From an uncultured Porticoccus sp. (lineage in GTDB: Bacteria; Pseudomonadota; Gammaproteobacteria; Pseudomonadales; Porticoccaceae), in assembly GCF_913061305.1 (NCBI RefSeq), contig NZ_CAJXST010000011.1:1-35065 (forward strand): a DNA stretch of 35,065 nt. Reading direction: 5' to 3'. A model generated the notes under the pieces. It was not told the origin of the DNA. It did no database searches and saw only the letters and a program-made list of their open reading frames with translations. Below, piece after piece: positions 15,325-24,021 of this stretch (its first letter is position 1; each line of letters begins with the position of its first letter). The translations under genes were made by a program, and so were the position numbers.

Positions 15325-18255
15325 TCAAACGGTTTCTGTTTTTGATGCCTCCACCGCCTTTTCAATGGCGGTCGTTTCCAATGATCCGCCTTCCTTATCC
15401 CCGCTCTGTGTTCGAGGATCATTGATCGCCCGTGGAATCTTGACCGGCTCAACAGTGACGGGTGAGGGTTGTGATGTGTCCAGTGGCTGTGGGAGTGGCT
15501 TGGTACGTGTGTCAGTAGCAATGTCAATTTTTTCCACGGGGCGAGGGGCAATTCTCGGGTCATTGCTGGCCCGGGTAGGTTGCTTCTGGCCGTCGTCAAT
15601 GAGCCCAGGTGCAGATTGGTCAGTGGGCTCAGAAACAGCTTCATCCACAATGTCAGGAATAACAGCGTCGTCCGAAGGAATAACAGCTTCTTCACTAGTG
15701 GTGGCTTCCATCTCGGTAGCAGAAGAGGGTGATTCTGCTTTCGTGAGGGACTCGCCACCATCGGAGGTCTCGGTATTCTTTCTGGCCGGTTCTGCCTCAT
15801 CCTCTGCGTTTGTCTCGGCACGTTGACCAGGTTTGTCGATCGCTTTAATGTCGCGTGTTTCATCCGCCCGCTCGTCGACTACAGTGGTAACTTCTGACAT
15901 GGGCACTTCAGCATTTTCGTCATCCGCAGCGTCGTCAGAATCCACTGATAGCTTCAATGGCCCCTGGTTGCTCGCTTCTACCTGAGATGACGTTGTTATC
16001 GTGTCATTAGCCGTTGTTGGCTCGGTCAAATCTTTATCTGCCTGCCGGGACGGTTTGTCTGTGTCGCTGGGCCGTGGGCTGTTTTCTGTGTGAGTCACGG
16101 TTTTGGTTTGGTCGGTCAGTGGCTCCGTCTGCAACGTTTCAGCGACAGTGGCCTCAACAGCTGCGAGTAGTTCCGCTGGAACTTCCTGGCGTTGACGACG
16201 TTGGCGGGGAGAGCGTCGTTTGTCGCCCTCCCGGCGGGGTGGCCGGGTGCTGGGCGAGGACTCTTCTTCCCTATCAGTTTTTAAGGCATCCGGCTCAGTT
16301 TTTACGGCATCCAGTTCAGGTTGTTTTTCCTGTTGAGGTTTGCGGTTCTGCCGTGGCTGCCGGGTTTTCTTTTCACCATTTTCGGGCGTATTGGTGTTAT
16401 CGCGATGCTCTGCTTTTTGGTTGCCTGGCTTGTTGCGATTGCGGTTATTGCGGCGAGCATCGGGCCGACGGTTGCGTCCCTGAGAACGACTATCATTTTT
16501 GTCACGCTCTTTTGAGCCCGGCTTTGTGTCGTGTTCAACCGGCTTTTCAGTTTTACCAAAGAGCAGGATGGCCAAGCGGCGCAATAGTCCGGGTTTGCCA
16601 GTCTTTTCGACGATTTTTGTGATTTTCTCTAGAGGTACCGGTGCCGGTTGCGACGGTGTTGGCGTTTTGACCGCCGGCTGTAGAGCCGGGGGCACAGGCT
16701 GAACATGGTCATTCTCCGGAGCAGCAAAATCCTCGGATAATGTGTTGGTAAGACGGTAACTATACTCACTGGCAAGGCCGTCCTGCTCCCGAATACGCTG
16801 TACTTCGAAATGTGGTGTTTCAAGATTCTCGTTGGGAAGAATAATGATTTTGGAGCCGTGGCGCTTCTCTATTTCAAAAATTTCTCTGCGCTTTTCATTC
16901 AGTAGAAAGGTTGCCACCGAGACAGGGGTGATTGCCCGGATTTCTGCACTGAACTCTTTTTGTGCCTCTTCCTCAACAAGCCGAAGAATGGACAGGGCAA
17001 GTGACCGGGTGCCCCGGATGGTTCCCTGGCCAAGGCAGCGCGGGCAGACTTTCGAGGTGGTCTCTTCCAATGATGGCCGCAACCGCTGACGGGACATTTC
17101 AAGCAAGCCAAAACGGGATATTTTACCCACTTGAACCCGCGCGCGATCCAGTTCAAGGGCATCGCGCATGCGATTTTCCACATCGCGTTGGTTTTTGGCA
17201 GACCCCATGTCGATAAAGTCAATAACCACCAGGCCGCCAATGTCGCGAAGTCGCAGTTGACGGGTAATCTCATCAGCGGCTTCAAGGTTGGTGCGCAGTG
17301 CGGTTTCCTCGATATCACTGCCGCGTGTTGCCCTGGAGGAATTGATATCAATAGAAACCAGTGCCTCGGTGATATCAATCACAATCGAGCCGCCGGAGGG
17401 CAGTTTTACTTCTCGCTCAAAGGCGGTTTCTATCTGGTTTTCAATTTGGTAACGATTAAATAGAGGCAGTGGGTCTTCATAGTGCTTCACCCGGCTCTGG
17501 AAGTTGGGCATAACCTGCTTGATAAATGCCGAGGCAAGTTCATAGGCTTCGCGGTTATCCACAATAACTTCGCCGATATCCTGTCGCAAATAGTCGCGAA
17601 CAGCACGGATGATGACGTTGCTTTCCTGAAACAGAAAGTGGGGGGCCTTGCAGTTGTTGGCCTCGACCTGAATGGTTTCCCAAAGTTGCAGCAGATAGTC
17701 AAGATCCCATTGCAGTTCCTCTGCTGACCGCCCGATTCCAGCTGTGCGGACAATGACGCCCACCCCGCTTGGAATCTGCAGGTCTCGCATCGCGGATTTC
17801 AGTTCTGAGCGCTCTTCCCCTTCTATGCGTCGCGAAATTCCACCGGCTCTGGGGTTGTTCGGCATCAGGACCATATATCGACCTGCGAGGCTGATAAATG
17901 TGGTTAATGCCGCCCCTTTATTGCCACGTTCTTCCTTTTCCACCTGAATGACGACTTCAGTGCCTTCCTTGATAACATCCTGAATCTTGATGCGACCATC
18001 GGCGTCTGATGATTTCCTGGAAAAGTATTCGCGGGAGATTTCTTTGAGGGGAAGGAAGCCGTGGCGTTCTGCTCCATAATCCACGAAGGCGGCCTCAAGG
18101 CTGGGTTCAACCCGGGTTATTCTGCCTTTGTAGATGTTTGCTTTACGTTGTTCTCTGGTACGATTTTCTAGGTCGAGGTCATAGAGACGTTGTCCGTCGA
18201 CCAGTGCTACCCGAAGCTCTTCTGGCTGGGAAGCGTTAATAAGCATGCGTTTCAT
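15325..18255 (-). CDS. rne: Ribonuclease E
   Basis: This is the endonuclease that nucleates the RNA degradosome and processes rRNA and tRNA. The protein has 976 residues (E. coli 1061). It starts [20 protein letters not shown], then the S1 domain (~36-125, [23 protein letters not shown]), then the RNase E/G catalytic domain with [10 protein letters not shown] and the region up to ~400. The zinc-link motif CPRCLGQG follows at about 400. Past ~520 the sequence is disordered and alternates Arg/Asn-rich ([19 protein letters not shown]) and Glu/Asp/Thr-rich segments, as expected for the RNA-binding scaffold half. AGGA lies 7 nt before the ATG. It faces away from rluC across a 675-bp gap. RNase E is usually autoregulated through a long leader; that is known for the family, not shown here. 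Confidence 0.97.
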   Translation of the reverse strand: MKRMLINASQPEELRVALVDGQRLYDLDLENRTREQRKANIYKGRITRVEPSLEAAFVDYGAERHGFLPLKEISREYFSRKSSDADGRIKIQDVIKEGTEVVIQVEKEERGNKGAALTTFISLAGRYMVLMPNNPRAGGISRRIEGEERSELKSAMRDLQIPSGVGVIVRTAGIGRSAEELQWDLDYLLQLWETIQVEANNCKAPHFLFQESNVIIRAVRDYLRQDIGEVIVDNREAYELASAFIKQVMPNFQSRVKHYEDPLPLFNRYQIENQIETAFEREVKLPSGGSIVIDITEALVSIDINSSRATRGSDIEETALRTNLEAADEITRQLRLRDIGGLVVIDFIDMGSAKNQRDVENRMRDALELDRARVQVGKISRFGLLEMSRQRLRPSLEETTSKVCPRCLGQGTIRGTRSLALSILRLVEEEAQKEFSAEIRAITPVSVATFLLNEKRREIFEIEKRHGSKIIILPNENLETPHFEVQRIREQDGLASEYSYRLTNTLSEDFAAPENDHVQPVPPALQPAVKTPTPSQPAPVPLEKITKIVEKTGKPGLLRRLAILLFGKTEKPVEHDTKPGSKERDKNDSRSQGRNRRPDARRNNRNRNKPGNQKAEHRDNTNTPENGEKKTRQPRQNRKPQQEKQPELDAVKTEPDALKTDREEESSPSTRPPRREGDKRRSPRQRRQRQEVPAELLAAVEATVAETLQTEPLTDQTKTVTHTENSPRPSDTDKPSRQADKDLTEPTTANDTITTSSQVEASNQGPLKLSVDSDDAADDENAEVPMSEVTTVVDERADETRDIKAIDKPGQRAETNAEDEAEPARKNTETSDGGESLTKAESPSSATEMEATTSEEAVIPSDDAVIPDIVDEAVSEPTDQSAPGLIDDGQKQPTRASNDPRIAPRPVEKIDIATDTRTKPLPQPLDTSQPSPVTVEPVKIPRAINDPRTQSGDKEGGSLETTAIEKAVEASKTETV

Positions 18256-18930
18256 TGAAGAATCCTACTGTCTTGCGCCTTACAAGAGCAGCAGAAGCAC
18301 CACTATAAAATGAGCAATATAACTGGATAAATAGCAAAGCAGTGTATACCGTCTAGACGTACAAAGACGGCAGAAATAAGGTCATAACCCCTTGTTTTTA
18401 AACACTTTAATTTTATCAATCACTGATTCTGTCCGGTTTTCCCATCGAGTGTTCAACTTGATTGCTATGGTGCCACTTATTCGTCCGAAGAGGCAAAAGC
18501 CGAGCGGTAAAGGTTGCTAATGTAACCGGCGACTGGCAGGTAAATAGCACGTGTCTGGCTTGGCAATGCCTGGCGTACGATATATCGTTCAAAAAATCTT
18601 GTGGTAACCTCTGCGCATTCAGCGCGGTTTTCTGTGGCAGCTGTCCTAGCTGGTTTGCGGGACAACTGGCGTAATAAATCAAAAGGGCTTTCGCCGCGTT
18701 GAGTGGGGCTACCCTGTCAATATTGACTTGGTGAGAGCAGTCGTCTTTGCCGAACTAATTTCGGACCCGATTCAACGTGGGGTTAATATATCAGCAATTG
18801 TCTTTCTCTTCAATTTACAGTCCTGTAAAAATCCGGTTAATTGTATGATTATCAGCGATTTTTTCTTTTTCATGGATGCCTCTGTCAGGGCTAGCTGCTA
18901 GAATCCACCTCCTTTTTCCGGACATACCCT
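18256..18930 (-). promoter_or_regulatory. Long gene-free region between rne and rluC, probable rne leader
   Basis: This 675-bp stretch has no convincing gene; short frames on both strands (for example 18477-18665, -) lack start signals and family character. It should hold the divergent promoters and a long rne 5' leader. Two perfect inverted repeats are visible: GTCAATATTGAC (18716-18727) and TTTACAG-TC-CTGTAAA (18814-18829). I could not identify a confident -35/-10 pair for either gene. Confidence 0.55.
18814..18829. promoter_or_regulatory. Perfect inverted repeat upstream of rluC, candidate operator
   Basis: TTTACAG, a 2-bp spacer and CTGTAAA form a 7+2+7 perfect dyad about 100 bp before the rluC start. 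The size and A/T ends fit a dimeric repressor site. The two-base centre is too tight for an RNA hairpin. The regulator is unknown. Confidence 0.4.
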
Positions 18931-19878
18931 ATGACTGAGATACAAAATGGCTCTTTAGGGGTCCACTTCGTTAAAATTGACGAGAACCATGACGGTCAGC
19001 GAATAGATAATTTTCTGTTGGGTCGGTTGAAAGGCGTACCGAAATCGCGAGTCTACAGAATCCTTCGCAAAGGTGAAGTGCGCGTGAATGGTTCCCGGGC
19101 CAAAGCAGAATATCGCCTGCAAGTCGGTGATGCAGTGCGAATTCCACCTGTTCGGGTAGCGGAGCGTGATGTGCCAGCAGGGCCCAGCCCAAAGCTGCAG
19201 CAATTGCTTGAGCAGAATATCGTCTACGAAGATGCCGCGTTCCTGGTGATCAACAAGCCAGCTGGCTTGGCGGTTCATGGTGGCAGTGGTGTCAGCCTGG
19301 GCCTGATCGAGTCGCTGCGAGCCACTCGGCCTGCTGCACCGTTTCTGGAATTGGTTCATCGGTTGGATCGGGAGACATCCGGCTGCCTGATGATCGCCAA
19401 GAAGCGCTCCATGTTGCGTCATCTCCAGGAAGAAATGCGTGCCGGCCGTGTGGTCAAAATCTATCAGGCGCTGTGCTGCGGCCGTTGGCCGAAAGGGATG
19501 AAGCGGATCAGTGCGCCACTGCGTAAAAATGAGCTGAAGTCGGGCGAGCGGATTGTCAAGGTGGACCCGGAGGGCAAGGCATCAGTCACGCATTTTCAGG
19601 TTTTGCATCGCTATCGAGGCGCGACTTTACTCGAAGTGGCTCTGGAGACAGGGCGTACCCATCAAATCCGTGTCCATTGCCAATTTGCGGGTTGCCCGCT
19701 GGCGGGAGACGAAAAGTATGCTGACGTTGAGTGTAATCGCCAAATGCGAGAGAAAGGCTTGAAACGGATGTTTCTGCATGCGGGGCAGTTGAAAGTCAGT
19801 TTGCCCGATGGCCAACTTGTTGAAATTCGATCGCCATTGCCCGACGATCTGACCGCTCTGTTGACTAATTTGGAGTAA
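18931..19878 (+). CDS. rluC: 23S rRNA pseudouridine synthase RluC
   Basis: The enzyme converts specific uridines of 23S rRNA (955, 2504 and 2580 in E. coli) to pseudouridine. The protein has 315 residues. An S4 RNA-binding domain (~20-80, QRIDNFLLGRL, GEVRVNG) precedes the RluA-type catalytic domain, whose motif HRLDRETSG carries the catalytic Asp. GRTHQIRVHCQFAGCPLAGD is the conserved C-terminal block. Only a weak GGA precedes the ATG. It is divergent from rne, the usual gammaproteobacterial arrangement, and the HAD gene follows within 7 nt. Confidence 0.95.
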   Translation: MTEIQNGSLGVHFVKIDENHDGQRIDNFLLGRLKGVPKSRVYRILRKGEVRVNGSRAKAEYRLQVGDAVRIPPVRVAERDVPAGPSPKLQQLLEQNIVYEDAAFLVINKPAGLAVHGGSGVSLGLIESLRATRPAAPFLELVHRLDRETSGCLMIAKKRSMLRHLQEEMRAGRVVKIYQALCCGRWPKGMKRISAPLRKNELKSGERIVKVDPEGKASVTHFQVLHRYRGATLLEVALETGRTHQIRVHCQFAGCPLAGDEKYADVECNRQMREKGLKRMFLHAGQLKVSLPDGQLVEIRSPLPDDLTALLTNLE

Positions 19879-19884
19879 CTGTCG

Positions 19885-20541
19885 GTGCCCAAGCTTTTGA
19901 TCTTTGACTGGGACGGCACACTCTGTGATTCGCTTTCCCGGATTGTTCATTGCCTTCGTTGCGCCGCGGAGTCGGTCGGTTTGCCTCCTCCCTCCGATCG
20001 GGATGCCCGCAACATTGTGGGGTTGGGGATGGTGGATGCATTAACCACCTTGTTTCCCGACATAGCGCGTGAGCAGATTGACGCCATGCGGGACAGCTAT
20101 TCCCGCCATTTTGTTGAAGCAGATCGTGAACCATCACCTTTTTTTAGTGGAGTTTCTGAAACCCTGCGGCGCCTTAAGGATCAGGGCTATCTGTTAACTG
20201 TTGCGACCGGTAAAAGTCGTCGCGGCCTGGACAGGGTGTTGCGAGCCCGCCAGCTGGAGCAGTTTTTTGATGGCACCCGCTGCGCCGATGAGACGGCAGG
20301 CAAGCCTGATCCATTGATGCTGATTGAGTTGATGAAAGAGTTTGAGTGTCCTCCCGATGAGTCAATCATGATAGGTGACACAGAATATGACTTGGCGATG
20401 GCTGCCAATGCCGGAATGTCGAGTATAGGGGTGAGCTATGGCGCCCATGATTCTCGGCGATTGACCCGGTATCGACCGCTGGCGTGTCTGGATAAATTTT
20501 CAGATGTTGAAATGGTTATAAATAGTATAAAAAACATTTAG
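19885..20541 (+). CDS. HAD-superfamily hydrolase, phosphoglycolate phosphatase-like
   Basis: This soluble phosphatase has 218 residues. Motif I is FDWDGTLCDS (nucleophile Asp8, Asp10). A helical cap follows (~16-85), then motif II in TVATGKS, the Lys of GKPDP, and motif IV IGDTEYDLAMAANAG. The substrate cannot be assigned; Gph-like phosphatases act on 2-phosphoglycolate, while relatives have broad specificity. The start is GTG at 19885, with GGAG about 9 nt upstream overlapping the end of rluC. The gene is cotranscribed with rluC, as in Pseudomonas. Its stop is 20 bp from the stop of the convergent yceF gene. Confidence 0.9.
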   Translation: MPKLLIFDWDGTLCDSLSRIVHCLRCAAESVGLPPPSDRDARNIVGLGMVDALTTLFPDIAREQIDAMRDSYSRHFVEADREPSPFFSGVSETLRRLKDQGYLLTVATGKSRRGLDRVLRARQLEQFFDGTRCADETAGKPDPLMLIELMKEFECPPDESIMIGDTEYDLAMAANAGMSSIGVSYGAHDSRRLTRYRPLACLDKFSDVEMVINSIKNI

Positions 20542-20561
20542 TTATAATAATTTTTTAAATA

Positions 20562-21131
20562 CTACTTTAAGATGTTCATCAACATTCGATTCAGGCTGAT
20601 CAAGGGTAATCCAATCAGGGCGGTGGGGTCGCAGCTGTAAACAGCATCAAACAGCGTGATGCCCAGTCCTTCACTGCGGAAGCTGCCGGCACAGTTATAC
20701 GGGGTATCCTTTAAAAGGTATTCAGTAATTTCCGTGTCACTTAACCGGCGAAAGACGACCTCTGTTATTACCATGTCTACCTGACTTTGTTGGGTGGCGC
20801 TATCCAGCAATGCCAGGCCAGTCAGGAAGCGAACCTTCTTGCCGGACTCTGAGCAAAGCTGCTTAAAGGCGTTGTCAAAATTGCCCGGTTTTGTCAGCAG
20901 TTTTCCATCGTTAACTGCGACCTGGTCCGAGCCAACAATCAGGTGGTTATCAAAACGGTGGGCGATCGCCATGGCCTTTTCCAGCGACAGGCGCTTGACG
21001 AGTGCTTCCGGGGATTCTTCCGGTTGAGGGCTTTCGTCAATGTCGGGTGAGATAATTTCAAATGGTATACGCAAGCGCTGCAGCAGCTCCCGTCGATAGG
21101 GTGAGGAAGAGGCCAGCACGAGGTTTTTCAT
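20562..21131 (-). CDS. yceF: Maf-family nucleotide pyrophosphatase YceF
   Basis: This is a 189-residue house-cleaning pyrophosphatase; the YceF branch prefers 7-methyl-GTP. The sequence begins MKNLVLASSSPYRRELL, the hallmark Maf N-terminus. It continues with EESPEALVKRLSLEKA, the conserved VGSDQVA block and YNCAGSFRSEGLGI. The start at 21131 has GGAG 7 nt upstream; a longer in-frame version to 21203 adds 24 residues unlike the family and is rejected. It is divergent from the yceD operon, the common arrangement for this family. Confidence 0.94.
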   Translation of the reverse strand: MKNLVLASSSPYRRELLQRLRIPFEIISPDIDESPQPEESPEALVKRLSLEKAMAIAHRFDNHLIVGSDQVAVNDGKLLTKPGNFDNAFKQLCSESGKKVRFLTGLALLDSATQQSQVDMVITEVVFRRLSDTEITEYLLKDTPYNCAGSFRSEGLGITLFDAVYSCDPTALIGLPLISLNRMLMNILK

Positions 21132-21192
21132 GATAAAACTCCAAATAATCTTTAATGTTCCGGGGGGATAATCAGGACTAGAAACCCGCGAT

Positions 21193-21204
21193 ATTGGATC
21201 CAAT
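21193..21204. promoter_or_regulatory. Perfect palindrome just upstream of the yceD promoter
   Basis: ATTGGATCCAAT is a perfect 12-bp palindrome 6 bp before the -35 box and between two divergent genes. It is a candidate operator or activator site for the lipid-synthesis operon, but could be chance. Confidence 0.35.
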
Positions 21205-21210
21205 TTTTCT

Positions 21211-21239
21211 TTGACAGATCAAGGTCATATCACTATTAT
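21211..21239 (+). promoter_or_regulatory. Sigma-70 promoter of yceD-rpmF-plsX-fab operon
   Basis: A consensus TTGACA (21211-21216), a 17-bp spacer and TATTAT (21234-21239) make this the best promoter in the window. Transcription should begin near 21246, only 2-3 nt before the first ATG (21249) or about 18 nt before the second good one (21264). It should drive the following lipid and ribosomal protein genes. Confidence 0.88.
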
Positions 21240-21248
21240 GGCGCGCCT

Positions 21249-21788
21249 ATGTCAATGCCCCCCATGAGAAGCTTCTTGCCGCGGATGTTAGAGCCCCGCC
21301 GTCTTGCACATCAGGGTGTGGCAATTTCCGGCGAGCTGGATCAGGCTTTCTGTGACAGGTTGAAAGAGGCGGTAATTGAGATTGTTGAACCCATTGTCGT
21401 CGAGCTGAGGTTTGATACAGCCGAACAGGGTCGCAGGGTGATGACAGGCTCAGTTTCAACGTCTGTCTTAGTTCCCTGCCAGCGATGCCTGGAGGCGATG
21501 CCGATAGCGCTGTCTGCAGTGTTCAGGTTGGGTATAGTCTGCTCAGAAGAAGAGGCTGTATCGTTACCTAAAGACTTGGATCCATGGCTTGTCGACAGTG
21601 AAGCTGCAGACGTGGCTGAAGTGCTTGAGGATGAATTACTTTTAACATTGCCGTTTGTGTCCTATCACCCCAAGGATCAATGCAATGATGTTGCCGGTTA
21701 CTCTACGGGAAACCCTCCCGCTGAAGAATCCGCTAAAAACCCTTTTGGTATTTTGAAGCAGCTGAAGAACAGTGGCTCCAACAATTAA
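21249..21788 (+). CDS. yceD: YceD family (DUF177) protein
   Basis: The protein has 179 residues from ATG 21249, or 174 from ATG 21264 (MRSFLPRMLEPRRLA), which aligns better with the length of known YceD N-termini. The core PCQRCLEAM motif is the conserved CxxC block of DUF177, with a third Cys later (KDQCND). The acidic ELLLTLPFVSYHP and terminal NPFGILKQLK match the family ending. YceD homologues are linked to large-subunit assembly and 23S rRNA accumulation and nearly always sit upstream of rpmF, as here. Neither start has a Shine-Dalgarno, and the promoter is very close. Confidence 0.92.
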   Translation: MSMPPMRSFLPRMLEPRRLAHQGVAISGELDQAFCDRLKEAVIEIVEPIVVELRFDTAEQGRRVMTGSVSTSVLVPCQRCLEAMPIALSAVFRLGIVCSEEEAVSLPKDLDPWLVDSEAADVAEVLEDELLLTLPFVSYHPKDQCNDVAGYSTGNPPAEESAKNPFGILKQLKNSGSNN

Positions 21789-21812
21789 CAAGTAGTATTC
21801 AGGAGAAAGAAA

Positions 21813-21992
21813 ATGGCCGTTCAAAAAAGTCGTAAAACCCGATCCAAGCGCGGTATGCGTCGTGCTCACGATGCCCTGACAGGTCCTACCCTGTCTACCG
21901 ATCCGGTTAGTGGTGAAAAACATCTTCGCCATCAGGTTACTGCTGACGGCTTTTATCGTGGCAAGAAAGTGATCTCTTCAGCTGAAGACTGA
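21813..21992 (+). CDS. rpmF: 50S ribosomal protein L32
   Basis: The protein has 59 residues, starting [20 protein letters not shown] and ending [12 protein letters not shown]. These are the basic N-terminus and conserved [17 protein letters not shown] tail of L32. It has no cysteine pairs, so it is the zinc-independent form usual in gammaproteobacteria. A strong AGGAG site (21801-21805) precedes the ATG by 7 nt. It sits between yceD and plsX, coupling ribosome and lipid synthesis genes. Confidence 0.98.
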   Translation: MAVQKSRKTRSKRGMRRAHDALTGPTLSTDPVSGEKHLRHQVTADGFYRGKKVISSAED

Positions 21993-22007
21993 TCCGCTGC
22001 GTTAGAT

Positions 22008-23033
22008 TTGTTATTTTTGGCTGACTCACACTGTCTTGCCATTGACGCCATGGGCGGGGACTTCGGTCCTCGCGCAACTGTCCCTGCGACCCTCGATATT
22101 CTTCGCCAGCAGCCCAATCTACGGGTTGTTCTCTTTGGTGATGCACAACAGATCCAGCAACAACTCCGTCTTGCTGATGACAATTTTCCTGAACGTCTTC
22201 AAGTCCGTCATTGTTCCCAGTTTGTTTCTATGGATGACAAACCGTCATTTGCTCTGCGCAATAAACGGGATTCATCCATGTGGCATGCTATTGAGCTGGT
22301 TGCAACTAAACAGGCGGCCGCCTGTGTCAGTGCGGGCAATACCGGTGCGCTCATGGCCATGTCGCTGTTTCAGCTGGGGGCCCTGCCCGGTATCAGTCGC
22401 CCCGCGATCGGCGCCCGGATTCCAACTGCGCGTGGGTTCACCTATTTGCTGGATATGGGTGCAAATTTAGAGTGCACGGCTGAGCAGCTGTACCAGTTTG
22501 GACTGATCGCGTCTCTGGTGGCGGCGGAGGTAGATGGCAATGCCAACCCGGCAGTGGGATTGCTGAATATCGGTGTGGAATCACTTAAAGGGAAACAGGA
22601 AATTCTCGATGCTGCAGCTTTATTCAAAACCAATCCCGGCATTCATTACATTGGATTTGTTGAGGGCGACGCACTCTTTAACGGAGAGGCCGATATCGTG
22701 GTTTGTGATGGTTTCAGTGGCAATATTGCTCTGAAAGCTGGCGAGGGTGTGGCAAAACTGCTTCAAAAGCAGATCAGGGATGCCTTGGGCGAAACTGTAT
22801 TGGCCAGGTTTGGTGCGCTGTTTCTGAAACCCGCCCTCGGGCGGCTACTTAAACGTGTTGACCCGGCACGGTATAATGGCGCCAGTTTTCTTGGGCTGCA
22901 GGGTGTCGTTATTAAAAGCCACGGTAGTGCTGATCAATGGGGTTTCGCCAGAGCAATAGAGGTGGCCCTCAATGAAGCAGAGCAGGATCTTCCCGCATTG
23001 ATTGAAAAGCGCCTGTCCGAGAATAATCAATAA
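22008..23033 (+). CDS. plsX: Phosphate acyltransferase PlsX
   Basis: The enzyme makes acyl-phosphate from acyl-ACP for phospholipid synthesis. The protein has 341 residues and carries the conserved AIDAMGGDFGPRATVP near the N-terminus, SAGNTGALMA, and the C-terminal GFSGNIALKAGEG and NGASFLGLQGVVIKSHG. The only start codons before the conserved block are TTG at 22008 or 22017, without a visible Shine-Dalgarno; the frame is bounded upstream by the rpmF stop. Translation probably depends on ribosomes leaving rpmF 15 nt upstream. The next gene, fabD, follows after 24 nt. Confidence 0.95.
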   Translation: MLFLADSHCLAIDAMGGDFGPRATVPATLDILRQQPNLRVVLFGDAQQIQQQLRLADDNFPERLQVRHCSQFVSMDDKPSFALRNKRDSSMWHAIELVATKQAAACVSAGNTGALMAMSLFQLGALPGISRPAIGARIPTARGFTYLLDMGANLECTAEQLYQFGLIASLVAAEVDGNANPAVGLLNIGVESLKGKQEILDAAALFKTNPGIHYIGFVEGDALFNGEADIVVCDGFSGNIALKAGEGVAKLLQKQIRDALGETVLARFGALFLKPALGRLLKRVDPARYNGASFLGLQGVVIKSHGSADQWGFARAIEVALNEAEQDLPALIEKRLSENNQ

Positions 23034-23057
23034 GCTGTGGTAATACAGAGGTAATCA

Positions 23058-23993
23058 ATGAAAAATAATCTGGCATTTGTCTTTCCGGGGCAGGGATCCC
23101 AAAAAATTGGCATGCTTTCTGAACTGTCAGAAAAGTACGCGACGGTACAGGATACTTTTGCCGAAGCTTCGGATGTGCTCCATTATGACCTATGGAATAT
23201 GGTGCAAAAGGGCAGCCAGGAAGATATTACGTTGACGGAGCGCACCCAGCCCTTGCTTTTGACCGCCAGTGTCGCAGTCTGGCGAATTTGGCAGCAGGCG
23301 GGGGGTGCCCGCCCGGCCCTGATGGCGGGCCACAGTCTTGGCGAATGGTCTGCGCTGGTCTGCTCTGGTGTTGTGGCGTTCGAAGATGCCGTGCGCTTGG
23401 TGCGCAATCGCGGTGCCTACATGCAGGAGGCTGTGCCCAGGGGTGAAGGCGCTATGGCTGCCATACTGGGTCTGGATGACGGTTTGATCAAAGAAATCTG
23501 TGCGCAGGCCTGTGAAGGACAAGAGGTTTCTGCAGTCAACTTTAACTCCCCCGGCCAAGTGGTTATAGCGGGAAATTCGGCTGCCGTTGAACGTGCGATT
23601 GAAGGTTGCAAGGCAGCCGGAGCCAAACGTGCCATGCCGCTGCCCGTGAGTGCGCCATTCCATACTGGCTTGATGAAGCCCGCTGCGGATCGTCTGGCCA
23701 CCGAAATCCTGGCCACCCAATTTTCCGCACCGGAAGTATTAATAGTCCACAATGTCAATGCAAAAACCGAGTCTGATCCGGAGCGTATCAAGCACGTGAT
23801 GATTGAGCAGATTTTTAAGCCGGTGCAGTGGGTGGAGTGTGTCAATACCCTCGTTGCTTCAGGTATTGATACCGTGGTGGAGTGTGGTGCCGGTAAGGTG
23901 CTGGGTGGCTTATGCAAGCGTATCGATCCCGCCTTGACCGCGTATGCCACAGAAGACAGTGATAATTTGACTAAATCACTGGCAGCGCTGTAA
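23058..23993 (+). CDS. fabD: Malonyl-CoA:ACP transacylase
   Basis: The enzyme transfers malonyl from CoA to ACP, supplying fatty acid elongation. The protein has 311 residues. VFPGQGSQKIGM forms the oxyanion region, AGHSLGEWSALV has the nucleophile Ser (~92), an Arg lies in VRNRGAYMQ, and APFHTGLM carries the catalytic His. The length is normal. AGAGGT precedes the ATG. It lies in the fab operon between plsX and fabG. Confidence 0.97.
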   Translation: MKNNLAFVFPGQGSQKIGMLSELSEKYATVQDTFAEASDVLHYDLWNMVQKGSQEDITLTERTQPLLLTASVAVWRIWQQAGGARPALMAGHSLGEWSALVCSGVVAFEDAVRLVRNRGAYMQEAVPRGEGAMAAILGLDDGLIKEICAQACEGQEVSAVNFNSPGQVVIAGNSAAVERAIEGCKAAGAKRAMPLPVSAPFHTGLMKPAADRLATEILATQFSAPEVLIVHNVNAKTESDPERIKHVMIEQIFKPVQWVECVNTLVASGIDTVVECGAGKVLGGLCKRIDPALTAYATEDSDNLTKSLAAL

Positions 23994-24021
23994 CTGACTG
24001 CCAGTAGTAAAGGAGTATGTG

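Noticed and set aside
15040-15345. 101-residue + strand ORF containing GGGTGIRTLGRLL
   Set aside because: It is the translation of the antisense strand of tRNA-Ser and its terminator, a known spurious ORF type.
18477-18665. 62-residue - strand ORF in the rne upstream region
   Set aside because: It would start with TTG, has no ribosome site and no recognisable family; the region is better read as the rne leader.
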